Origin: Nitrososphaerota archaeon
GTDB taxonomy: Archaea; Thermoproteota; Nitrososphaeria; Nitrososphaerales; Nitrosopumilaceae
Direction of reading: 5' to 3'
Assembly: GCA_028867235.1 (NCBI GenBank)
Contig: JAGWGS010000004.1
Span: forward strand, 1 to 21,714
Length of the DNA: 21,714 nt
Both the position numbers and the translations under genes were made by a program. Within the stretch, counting starts at the first letter, position 1. The number at the start of each line of letters is the position of its first letter. Shown here in pieces: positions 12,635 through 19,444 of the stretch. The notes beneath the pieces were generated by a model. The model was not told the origin of the DNA and did not search any database. It saw only the letters and a list, made by a program, of their open reading frames with translations.

Positions 12635-13567
12635 ATGGCAAGTTTTTTCGTGTTGCCAAGCCAGCATGAGGAATTGGCAAGAGATGAAATAATATCAATA
12701 TCAAAAAGCTATGATACCAAGACCAGAGTACAATCAAGTCCAAGGCTTGTCTTTGTAGAGTCAAAAGTATCATGGAAAAAGATAGCATCAAGATCTACAT
12801 TTTCAAGATATTCAGGCGAGATTGTAAACACGTTTGAAGATGTATCCCATATTGACCTACCAATTCCAAGGCCAGCATCATTTGTATGCAGAACCATCAA
12901 TTTATCATCCAAGAAAATTGGCACCTCACTTGAAAGACAAATTGGAGGCATGCTAAAGAGAAAGTGGGGCTCCCAAGTATCGCTCTCAAATCCTCACCTT
13001 ACTGTATATGTCATTGTAACTGATGACAAGAAATATCTCGGTATCACAGATTGTATAGTAAATCCAGTTCATCCTGTCAAGGCTGTAAAACATCCGCACG
13101 AGCTTGACATGAAACTCGGAAGATGTGTTGTAAACTTGTCCCAATTAAATGAAAAAAAGACACTATGTGATCCCTTCTGCGGTACAGGTACAATTTTGCT
13201 TGAAGCAGAATCCATGGGAATAAATGCAATAGGAATTGATTATGACAAAATAATGTGCAAGATAACATCAAAGAATCTTTCTGCAAATGGTTTTTGCTCC
13301 AAGGTGATAAATTCAGAATACAACAAAATGCTTGAATTCAAAGAAGAGATAGACGGTATTGTAACTGACCTGCCCTATGGGATATCATCTAGATCTTCGG
13401 TATCACCGCAGAGGCTTGTCAAGGATTTTTTGTCAATAGTTCCAAAGAGAAAAAAACTTGTAATGGTATACAAAAAAGGTTTAGAGGTAGAAGAGATGAA
13501 CAAAGCAAAGAAATACGAGATATATCGACATAAGAGCTTGACGAGGATTATAGGAGTATCATCATGA
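12635..13567 (+). CDS. trmG10: tRNA (guanine-10-N2) methyltransferase (TrmG10/Trm11 type)
   Basis: A 310-residue THUMP-methyltransferase. The N-terminal half (about 1-150) carries the ferredoxin-like/THUMP region ending in VYVIVTDDKKYLGI. The linker HPHELDMKLGR is typical of the Trm-G10 family. The Rossmann catalytic domain has the SAM loop CDPFCGTGTILLEA (178-191), an acidic ribose-binding residue in GIDYD (200-204) and the N2-methylating motif TDLPYG (244-249). Archaeal members methylate G10 of tRNA to m2G/m2,2G. It abuts prs (0 nt) and overlaps rnz by 4 nt (ATGA), so the three are co-transcribed and likely translationally coupled. It pairs logically with rnz in tRNA maturation. Confidence 0.93.
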   Translation: MASFFVLPSQHEELARDEIISISKSYDTKTRVQSSPRLVFVESKVSWKKIASRSTFSRYSGEIVNTFEDVSHIDLPIPRPASFVCRTINLSSKKIGTSLERQIGGMLKRKWGSQVSLSNPHLTVYVIVTDDKKYLGITDCIVNPVHPVKAVKHPHELDMKLGRCVVNLSQLNEKKTLCDPFCGTGTILLEAESMGINAIGIDYDKIMCKITSKNLSANGFCSKVINSEYNKMLEFKEEIDGIVTDLPYGISSRSSVSPQRLVKDFLSIVPKRKKLVMVYKKGLEVEEMNKAKKYEIYRHKSLTRIIGVSS

Positions 13568-14463
13568 AACTTGTATTCTTGGGAACATCAGCAGCACAGC
13601 CAACAACAGAGCGTGGCATGACATGCATCTGTCTTGTATTGGACAGAGAGATACTCATGTTTGATGCAGGAGAAGGTGCACAGATTGCATTTCAAAAGGC
13701 AAAGCTTGGATGGAACAAAAAGATCAGGATATTTGTAACACATCTGCATGGGGACCACTGCGTAGGCATACTTGGACTGCTACAGACAATGTCATTGCAG
13801 AACAGAACTGAATCTGTTGACATCTATGGTCCAAGAGGGATTGAGGAGTTTATTGCTGCAAACTTGAAGGTGCTAAATTTTGGGCTGACATTTCCAGTTA
13901 GAATAACAAGAATCAACGAGGGCCTGGTGCTTGATGATTCTGGATATACCATACATACCTGTGAGGCAGAGCACTCTATTCCTGCATATTCGTATAGATT
14001 TACAGAAAAGGACAGGCCTGGAAGGTTTTATCCTGAAAAGGCCAAGGAATTAGGAATACCAGAGGGAAAGCTTTGGCATGATCTACAAAATGACAAGGAA
14101 ATAACAATCCAGGGAAGAACGATAAGACCTTTTGATGTGATGGGAGAAAAGCGCAAGGGGATGAAAATTGGCATATCTGGGGACACTAGACCCAATGCAA
14201 AACTTGAAGAATTTTTCAAAGGATGTGATTACATGACATTTGATTCTACATATGATGATTCACTAAAAAACAAGGCAAGGGAAAATTATCACTCTACATC
14301 AAAGGAAGCTGCAGAGCTTGCCAAAAAGGCAGGAGTTGCAAATTTGATATTGACACACTTTTCTGCAAGATATGATGATACTGTAGAACTTGTAGCAGAG
14401 GCAAAGACTGTACACGAGTCCGTCATTGCTGCAAAGGATCTACTAGAGATTAATCTCAGATAA
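13564..14463 (+). CDS. rnz: Ribonuclease Z (tRNA 3' endonuclease)
   Basis: RNase Z cuts the 3' trailer from precursor tRNA before CCA addition. The 299-residue length matches the short form. The metallo-beta-lactamase motif is THLHGDH (59-65, His60, His62, Asp64, His65). Further metal ligands are His137 (AEHSIP), Asp207 (ISGDTRP) and His265 (THFSARY). The FDAGEGAQ segment (33-40) and GTSAAQPT (7-14) are hallmark RNase Z sequences. The flexible arm that grips tRNA is present at about 150-185. The start overlaps the trmG10 stop (ATGA); the sirtuin begins 3 nt after the stop. Confidence 0.96.
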   Translation: MKLVFLGTSAAQPTTERGMTCICLVLDREILMFDAGEGAQIAFQKAKLGWNKKIRIFVTHLHGDHCVGILGLLQTMSLQNRTESVDIYGPRGIEEFIAANLKVLNFGLTFPVRITRINEGLVLDDSGYTIHTCEAEHSIPAYSYRFTEKDRPGRFYPEKAKELGIPEGKLWHDLQNDKEITIQGRTIRPFDVMGEKRKGMKIGISGDTRPNAKLEEFFKGCDYMTFDSTYDDSLKNKARENYHSTSKEAAELAKKAGVANLILTHFSARYDDTVELVAEAKTVHESVIAAKDLLEINLR

Positions 14464-14466
14464 AAA

Positions 14467-15195
14467 ATGTGGAATGCCATAGCAGAAAAACTATTAGATG
14501 CAAAAAAAATTGTTTTTGTAACAGGAGCTGGAATATCACAGGAAAGTGGAATTCCAACTTTTCGTGGAAAAGAAGGTCTTTGGAGAAAATATGATCCAAT
14601 GCAACTTGCAACAATAGATGCATTTTATCAGGATCCAAAACTTGTATGGGAGTGGTATGAAGAAAGAAGGCACAACATACTTGGTGCAAAACCAAATCCG
14701 GGACACTTGGCAATTGCAGAACTTGAAAAGTACAAGGATGTTCACATACTTACGCAAAACATAGATGGTCTTCACCAAAGAGCCGGAAGCAAAAATGTCT
14801 ACGAGTTGCATGGAAGCATAATTACAATCAAGTGTACTGTTTGCAGCTTTAAAGACAAGATAACAACTGGATTTTCTAGCCTTCCTCCCTTGTGCAAATG
14901 TGGCAACATGTTAAGGCCTGATGTTGTGTGGTTTGGTGAATCTCTACCACAAGACGTATGGAAGTCTGCAATGGAACAGGCAAGCACATGTGATATCATG
15001 ATAGTTGTTGGAACGTCACTTGCAGTATCTCCTGCAAACCTGTTACCTGTATATGCCAAGCAAAATAGGGCAATTATGGTAGAGGTAAACATAGACCCAA
15101 CCCCCATGTCATATACCATGGATGTATCCTTGAGGAAATCTGCTGCAAATGCCCTTCCAGGGCTTGTCGATCTGGTATCAGGCAAAGTCTTCTAA
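14467..15195 (+). CDS. cobB: NAD-dependent protein deacylase (sirtuin, class III-like)
   Basis: A 242-residue sirtuin that removes acyl groups from lysine using NAD. Motifs: GAGISQESGIPTFRG (20-34), TQNIDGLH (96-103), catalytic His115 (YELHGS), a Zn ribbon with Cys123-x2-Cys126 and Cys143-x-Cys145 (CTVC, CKC), VWFGESLP, and GTSLAVSPAN for NAD binding. Tyr64-x2-Arg67 (WEWYEERR) is the acyl-pocket pair known from SIRT5/CobB class III sirtuins, which favour succinyl and malonyl groups over acetyl. The Zn knuckle has a one-residue second Cys pair (C-x-C), a variant of the usual C-x2-C. Last gene of the prs operon; possible link to chromatin (Alba) or metabolic enzyme acylation. Confidence 0.94.
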   Translation: MWNAIAEKLLDAKKIVFVTGAGISQESGIPTFRGKEGLWRKYDPMQLATIDAFYQDPKLVWEWYEERRHNILGAKPNPGHLAIAELEKYKDVHILTQNIDGLHQRAGSKNVYELHGSIITIKCTVCSFKDKITTGFSSLPPLCKCGNMLRPDVVWFGESLPQDVWKSAMEQASTCDIMIVVGTSLAVSPANLLPVYAKQNRAIMVEVNIDPTPMSYTMDVSLRKSAANALPGLVDLVSGKVF

Positions 15196-15343
15196 TTTAT
15201 TTGCGTTTCACGTCCAGAGAATAAAGTTTGGAATAAAATTGTGATAAATTGTGCAATGCCAAGGCAAAATCTTGATTATTAGAGTGTAATATACATATTT
15301 TACAAGAATAATTAGAAATCAATATAGAAAATCATGATAATTA

Positions 15344-15350
15344 TTAAATA
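15344..15350 (+). promoter_or_regulatory. TATA box of ncRNA copy B
   Basis: TTAAATA, inside ATTATTAAATAATAC, is centred 24 bp before the conserved block that starts at 15371, the same spacing as in copy A. Confidence 0.6.
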
Positions 15351-15370
15351 ATACAACAGTATAGTTAAAG

Positions 15371-15516
15371 TAATGCGGAAAGATGCAAATTCTGGCAAAT
15401 GAATTTGCGTGGCCCTGCGAAAAATAGTATATAGTTAAGCACAAGAACAGTGCGAATGGCAAGAGAATGCTTTTGCCTATACAGGGTCACGCCGTTACAC
15501 CCTCTTGACGTTTTTT
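15371..15516 (+). ncRNA. Structured ncRNA candidate, family copy B
   Basis: The 5' block TAATGCGGAAAGATGCAAA (15371-15389) is followed by a 17-nt spacer and helix P1, GCGTGGCCCTG (15407-15417) with CAGGGTCACGC (15482-15492): 11 bp with one G-U pair. Inside lie the strand CGAAAAATA (15418-15426), then hairpins GCAC/GTGC (15439-15453) and GGCAA/TTGCC (15458-15477). GTATA (15427-15431) could also pair with TATAC near the closing helix. A T-run at 15511-15516 looks like a terminator. Compared with copy A, the 5' block differs at one position of 19, the spacing is identical, P1 is kept (G-C versus G-U at one pair) and the hairpins are unrelated in sequence, which argues for conserved structure. 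It fills most of the 330-bp gap after the sirtuin gene. Function unknown. Confidence 0.7.
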
Positions 15517-15527
15517 AAAATTCTGTC

Positions 15528-16475
15528 CTATTGTGACAGGATTCCTGTTATGGTAGAGTTTTGCATGTTAGATGGGGCATATGCTGATGCATGTAGTGTG
15601 CCGTATACCGTATTGTCTATTGTCATCTCTATGATGTGTGGTGTATCTGGCATGTCCTTTACATCGGCAGTAAATTGGGACGAGTAAAAAGTACCACTAA
15701 AGATTGCTGAATCACTGTTTTTCATTGTAACAAGTACAGACTTGGTTTGGCCAGATGAATCATCAAAGTTTAGTGTAGCTCCTGTTCCCTGGTTTGTTAC
15801 AGTTAGTTTGATGGTATCATAATATGCAGGAAGTTTTGGTAAGGCTATGCTTGATGATGTACTGGATGACCCGTTACTAGGTGAGGACACACCAATTGAT
15901 GTACTAGGTGATATACTAGATGACTTGCCATCAGATGATGTACCAGTATTAGCATACGGTGTTACCTCAAGACCACTTGTTACACTTACTGGTGGAGAGT
16001 TTGGTTTTGTTGTAAGCTGTACAACCTGGACTGGATCACCCGGACTTGAGGAACAATTGTCAAGTTGAACAATACCAGTAAGCTGTTTTTTTCCATTTAT
16101 TGTCTGGGCAAGCTCTGGTACAGAAATTTGGCATGTGTTTCCATTCTTTGCAAAAACTTGACCTGTATAGTTTTGTCGCGCCACAAATTGTGGAGCAAGT
16201 TGGTACACTGACGTTATAGTACTAGAGTTTGTGTTTGGAATTATATTGTATTTGATATTGTTTGAAATTATATCGTGTTTGATATTGTTTGTATTCAAAA
16301 GCCCTGTCTTGTTAATACCAGATGCAGTAAGATTATCCAGCTTGTCACTTGTAGCTCTGTCAATTCTTTTTTCTACTTCATCAAATGATTGAGGGCTAAA
16401 CAACTTGAATGCACTTGGAACCAAGATTGCTATGGCTGCAATTATTACTCCAATAATTACAAGTTTTCCTATCAA
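15528..16475 (-). CDS. Membrane-anchored extracellular protein with Ser-rich linker
   Basis: A 315-residue protein with an N-terminal hydrophobic helix (about 3-27, GKLVIIGVIIAAIAILVPSA) acting as signal anchor, so the rest faces outside. Residues about 30-85 are polar and contain a small internal repeat (NNIKHDIIS, NNIKYNIIP). About 95-165 is a small beta domain with two Cys (NTCQI, LDNCSS) that could form a disulfide. About 170-215 is a Ser/Thr/Pro/Gly-rich linker, probably glycosylated. About 220-315 is a second beta domain of Ig-like character. Start is TTG at 16475; an in-frame TAG lies upstream with no ATG between. A 9-codon ORF ends across this TTG. I do not recognise the family; a surface or S-layer-associated role is a guess. 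Confidence 0.75.
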   Translation of the reverse strand: MIGKLVIIGVIIAAIAILVPSAFKLFSPQSFDEVEKRIDRATSDKLDNLTASGINKTGLLNTNNIKHDIISNNIKYNIIPNTNSSTITSVYQLAPQFVARQNYTGQVFAKNGNTCQISVPELAQTINGKKQLTGIVQLDNCSSSPGDPVQVVQLTTKPNSPPVSVTSGLEVTPYANTGTSSDGKSSSISPSTSIGVSSPSNGSSSTSSSIALPKLPAYYDTIKLTVTNQGTGATLNFDDSSGQTKSVLVTMKNSDSAIFSGTFYSSQFTADVKDMPDTPHIIEMTIDNTVYGTLHASAYAPSNMQNSTITGILSQ

Positions 16476-16501
16476 GAGACTTTGTGTTGCAAGGTTTTCA
16501 T
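16472..16501 (-). CDS. Possible 9-codon leader peptide before the exported protein
   Basis: ATG to TGA encodes MKTLQHKVS. Its TGA overlaps the TTG start of the exported-protein gene as TTGA, the same overlap used between the UPF0200 and UPF0201 genes. A TATA candidate (minus strand, about 16545-16537) would start the transcript near 16515, about 14 nt before this ATG. Initiating at the ATG and re-initiating at TTG would explain how a TTG gene with no Shine-Dalgarno is translated. Confidence 0.3.
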   Translation of the reverse strand: MKTLQHKVS

Positions 16502-16552
16502 AAAAAAGTTCAAATGCACACTATTTGAGCAAATGTGATAAAATTATCTACA

Positions 16553-16957
16553 TTATTCTAGGGTTTCAGGCGCAAGCCAGTCAACTATTTTCTCTATACT
16601 CTTGGAGTGGAGTATTATCTTGATTGGTCCCATTGCAGATTCTTCTGCTTCCTCACAGATTGCTATAACATCCACAAATGCGGCCTGCTTGTTGAGATAA
16701 AACCAAGTAGTATCTCCCTTTGTGTTATATCTCATCTGCCTCCTATAGACACGGTTGCTTCTGTGTTTTTTGATAGATTCCTGAATTTTTTGCAGACATT
16801 CTATGTCATTTGATGTTGCTTTGATGCTTCCTTCCTTGTACTGATAGTCTGCAACAGGTAATACCTGAGATAATGCAAATTGCACCTTTTCAGGGTCTTC
16901 TGATGGGTTTACTGCAGCATAGCCTTCAATCTTACAGGAGATGTTTGGAGTGTTCAA
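16553..16957 (-). CDS. UPF0201 family RNA-binding-domain protein
   Basis: A 134-residue archaeal protein (PF01877-type). The start ISCKIEGYAAVNPSEDPEKVQ matches the family hallmark (a beta strand, then NP[ST]EDPEKV), followed by helices and strands (about 60-115: LQKIQESIKKHRSNRVYRRQ; MGPIKIILHS) ending in DWLAPETLE. The family is considered RNA-binding on structural grounds, with no defined activity. It starts with TTG overlapping the TGA of the UPF0200 gene (TTGA), so translation is coupled. In Archaeoglobus the two are fused into one protein, so they very likely work together. Confidence 0.88.
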   Translation of the reverse strand: MNTPNISCKIEGYAAVNPSEDPEKVQFALSQVLPVADYQYKEGSIKATSNDIECLQKIQESIKKHRSNRVYRRQMRYNTKGDTTWFYLNKQAAFVDVIAICEEAEESAMGPIKIILHSKSIEKIVDWLAPETLE

Positions 16958-17505
16958 TTTATCCAGTCTTTGATTATATTGTAGGCTATATTGACAAGCT
17001 CTTCAATTGTCATATTGTTGTTAGATATTGTTTCATCTGCAAGTGCAATAGATTCGCTCATGCCAACTCCTATCTCTCTGGAATCTCTTTTTGTAAAATC
17101 TTCGCGATCAGATGGAGCATCAGATCTACCTCGTTCTGTTAGGAACTTGTATCTTGTGTCACCTGATGCATGAATTGCAAGAATCTTTACTGTACCAATT
17201 TTTTTTAAAACATTTACCTCTGCAAGAGAGCGCACTCCATCTACAAGAACCACATCAGATTTGGAGTTTTTTATATCATCTTTGATTAGTTCTGCAACAG
17301 CCCCTGGTCCATTTTTTTCTCGAAGCTCAAGCATTAATTTTCCAAGATTTGGTCCTGTTGGATCTATCTTTCGTCGTGTTGCTTCTGCTCTTACAGCATC
17401 CCCCATTGTAATTTTTTCAAATCCTTTTGGTTTTAGGCCCTCGGCAATTGTAGTTTTGCCAGCACCTGGCATTCCCGTAAGACAGACAATTAGCTTCACA
17501 TTCAT
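16954..17505 (-). CDS. UPF0200 family P-loop kinase (dephospho-CoA-kinase-like)
   Basis: A 183-residue nucleoside/nucleotide-kinase-fold protein. The P-loop is GMPGAGKTT (11-19), a Walker B-like strand is DVVLVDGVRS, and a lid region carries basic residues (TERGRSDAPSDREDFTKRD). The archaeal UPF0200 family resembles dephospho-CoA kinase and adenylate kinases, but its substrate is not established. The ATG at 17505 is chosen because the family begins a few residues before the first strand (KLIVCLTG); the longer frame is not homologous-looking. First gene of a unit with UPF0201. A TATA element at 17541-17548 is shared with the divergent thpR gene. Confidence 0.88.
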   Translation of the reverse strand: MNVKLIVCLTGMPGAGKTTIAEGLKPKGFEKITMGDAVRAEATRRKIDPTGPNLGKLMLELREKNGPGAVAELIKDDIKNSKSDVVLVDGVRSLAEVNVLKKIGTVKILAIHASGDTRYKFLTERGRSDAPSDREDFTKRDSREIGVGMSESIALADETISNNNMTIEELVNIAYNIIKDWIN

Positions 17506-17540
17506 CAACTTTATTCTCCAGTCTATGAAGCTACCGGAAA

Positions 17541-17548
17541 TTATTATA
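17541..17548. promoter_or_regulatory. Shared TATA element between UPF0200 and thpR
   Basis: TTATTATA reads as a TATA-like box on both strands. It is about 29 bp from the thpR ATG at 17574 (+), giving a leaderless mRNA, and about 40 bp from the UPF0200 ATG at 17505 (-). The two start codons are only 69 bp apart, and no second AT-rich element is evident between them. Confidence 0.5.
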
Positions 17549-17573
17549 GATGCCACAAACTGCAATTTCATTG

Positions 17574-18113
17574 ATGCGCACCTTTGTTGCTGTAGAGATC
17601 CAGGGTGACAGTATTCTTGATGCAATTGCCAAAATTCAATCAGAGTTTAAAATCAAGGCAACTGCTGTAAACAAAAAAAATATGCATCTTACATTGCTTT
17701 TTCTTGGAGAGATAACTGAAGAGGTTGCAACAGATGTAAAGAATGCCTTGTCTACCATTTCGTTCAAGCCAATTGAGGTCAAGTTTACCCATGTTGGGGC
17801 ATTTCCAAATTCCAAGTCTCCACGAGTAATATGGATTGGAGTTGATGATGTGTCAGCATCTCAACTTGTAGATCTTGCAGCTCAAGTAGAGAAAAAACTT
17901 GGGCCGCTTGGATTCAAACCCGACAAGCCATTCAAAGCACATCTTACAATATTTCGAGTAAAAAACAGGATAGATGACATTTCAAAGACAATTGAGAGAT
18001 TCAAGAATATAGATCTTGGAAAGCATACCATCACAGAATTAAAGTTCAAGCAAAGCATCTTAACCCCTAGTGGACCGATATATTCTGACTTGCAGGTGGT
18101 TTTAGCAAAATGA
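17574..18113 (+). CDS. thpR: RNA 2',3'-cyclic phosphodiesterase (ThpR/LigT, 2H family)
   Basis: A 179-residue 2H phosphoesterase with the two catalytic tetrapeptides His38-Leu-Thr40 (NMHLTLLFLG) and His123-Leu-Thr125 (KAHLTIFRV). The lobe start MRTFVAVEI is the family's first strand. These enzymes open 2',3'-cyclic phosphates in RNA and were first noted for 2'-5' tRNA half ligation. ATG at 17574 is used: the in-frame ATG at 17550 adds residues outside the family and would precede the expected transcript start. It overlaps cca by 4 nt (ATGA), an operon link that fits a joint role in tRNA end processing. Confidence 0.95.
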   Translation: MRTFVAVEIQGDSILDAIAKIQSEFKIKATAVNKKNMHLTLLFLGEITEEVATDVKNALSTISFKPIEVKFTHVGAFPNSKSPRVIWIGVDDVSASQLVDLAAQVEKKLGPLGFKPDKPFKAHLTIFRVKNRIDDISKTIERFKNIDLGKHTITELKFKQSILTPSGPIYSDLQVVLAK

Positions 18114-19444
18114 AAAACGTACTAGATCAGGCAAGAAAGATTGCCATTCCTACAATACAGGAAGAAGAAAAGATAAGAAAAACGGCAGAGGAACTTGTGG
18201 AACTTGTAAAAAAAGAGGCTGCTAAAAATTCAGAAGTTACTGCAGTTGAGCTTGGAGGTTCATATGCAAAAGGTACTTGGCTCAAAGGTACTTTAGACCT
18301 TGATATCTTTGTCAAGATAAAAAAAGAGACGCCAATAGAACAGTTTGAAACAATTGGGAAAAAAATTGGCTTTGATTCCATGAAAAAATTTTCCCCATAT
18401 GTAAGATATTCGGAGCATCCGTATGTAGAGGCAGAAATTAGAAATACAAAGGTGAACGTTGTACCATGCTATGATGTAGAGATAGGACAATGGAAGAGCG
18501 CTGCAGACAGATCATCATTTCACACTAGATTCATACTTGAGAAATTAGATTCAGAAAAGAAAAATGAGGTTAGGTTGCTCAAAAAATTTCTCAGAGGAGT
18601 TGGCATTTATGGTGCAGAAATTGCCAAGGAAGGACTTGGTGGATATGTCTCAGAGGTTTTGATATATCATTATGGAAGTTTTATCAAGGTCTTGGAGGCT
18701 GCTGCCAACTTTGTGCACGGCCAGGTGATAGGAAATCCAACTAAAAAATTTGATACTGCATTGGTATTGATAGATCCTATAGACAGCAATAGAAATCTTG
18801 GCACTGCAATATCTCCGCAAAATTTGAGCAGATTCATACTTGCTGCAAGAGCATATCTAAAAAAACCATCACTTGAATTTTTCAATGGTAAAAAACAAGT
18901 TCATAATTTACAAAACTTACGAAACACGCTTGTAGTCAAGTTCAACTACAAGTGGAGAAGCCCTGACATTATCTGGGGGCAAGCTAAAAGGGGTGCAACT
19001 GCACTTGCAATACAGCTGGAACTTGGTGGATTTCAAGTATTGCAAAAAGGTGCAATAGTTGATGAAAAATCAGAGGCTGCGATGATATTTCTGCTCCATT
19101 CAACAACAATTGAAAAGTTCATGGTCAAAAATGGCCCAGATGTATTTCGAAAATCCGAGTCAGAGAACTTTATTTTAAGAAATTCCAAGAACAAGCTTAC
19201 CTGGATTGATGACAATGCAAGAATTTTGTCGCTGCAGCAAAGAGAATTTCATGATGCAAAAAAATTCCTCCAGTCATTATTGAAGAAAAATCTCTCAAAG
19301 GCAGGCATTCCAAAGGGAATTGATGCAGACATGAAGCGCGGTTTTAGCGTAATAGAGGGCCACAGAGTTGTAAGCAAATCCATTAAAAAGGCGCTGGCGG
19401 AGTTAACCTCTACCAATGAACTCATCTTTGGTTCCAACAAGTAA
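18110..19444 (+). CDS. cca: CCA-adding enzyme (class I tRNA nucleotidyltransferase)
   Basis: The 444-residue archaeal enzyme adds or repairs the tRNA 3' CCA end. The nucleotidyltransferase motif is GGSYAKGTWLKGTLDLDIF (49-67), with metal-binding Asp63 and Asp65. YSEHPYVEAEI and VVPCYDVEIGQWKSAADRS follow, then the central helical domain (NEVRLLKKFLRGVGIYGAEI, SGF-like GLGGYVSEVLIYHYGSF) and the tail RNA-binding domain (IIWGQAKRGATALAIQLE). Length and order match Archaeoglobus CCA. Oddity: the third catalytic carboxylate, expected as Asp in a VDVVPCY strand, is Asn116 here (AAC codon, VNVVPCY). It overlaps thpR by 4 nt and the kinase by 29 nt. Confidence 0.95.
   Translation: MKNVLDQARKIAIPTIQEEEKIRKTAEELVELVKKEAAKNSEVTAVELGGSYAKGTWLKGTLDLDIFVKIKKETPIEQFETIGKKIGFDSMKKFSPYVRYSEHPYVEAEIRNTKVNVVPCYDVEIGQWKSAADRSSFHTRFILEKLDSEKKNEVRLLKKFLRGVGIYGAEIAKEGLGGYVSEVLIYHYGSFIKVLEAAANFVHGQVIGNPTKKFDTALVLIDPIDSNRNLGTAISPQNLSRFILAARAYLKKPSLEFFNGKKQVHNLQNLRNTLVVKFNYKWRSPDIIWGQAKRGATALAIQLELGGFQVLQKGAIVDEKSEAAMIFLLHSTTIEKFMVKNGPDVFRKSESENFILRNSKNKLTWIDDNARILSLQQREFHDAKKFLQSLLKKNLSKAGIPKGIDADMKRGFSVIEGHRVVSKSIKKALAELTSTNELIFGSNK

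Noticed and set aside
14799..15185. 128-codon frame antisense to the sirtuin
   Set aside because: The sirtuin frame carries all family motifs; the antisense frame has no homology-like pattern or promoter.
15370..15516. H/ACA guide RNA
   Set aside because: No ANA box sits directly 3' of the closing helix in either copy; the ACA in B is several bases away and absent from A.
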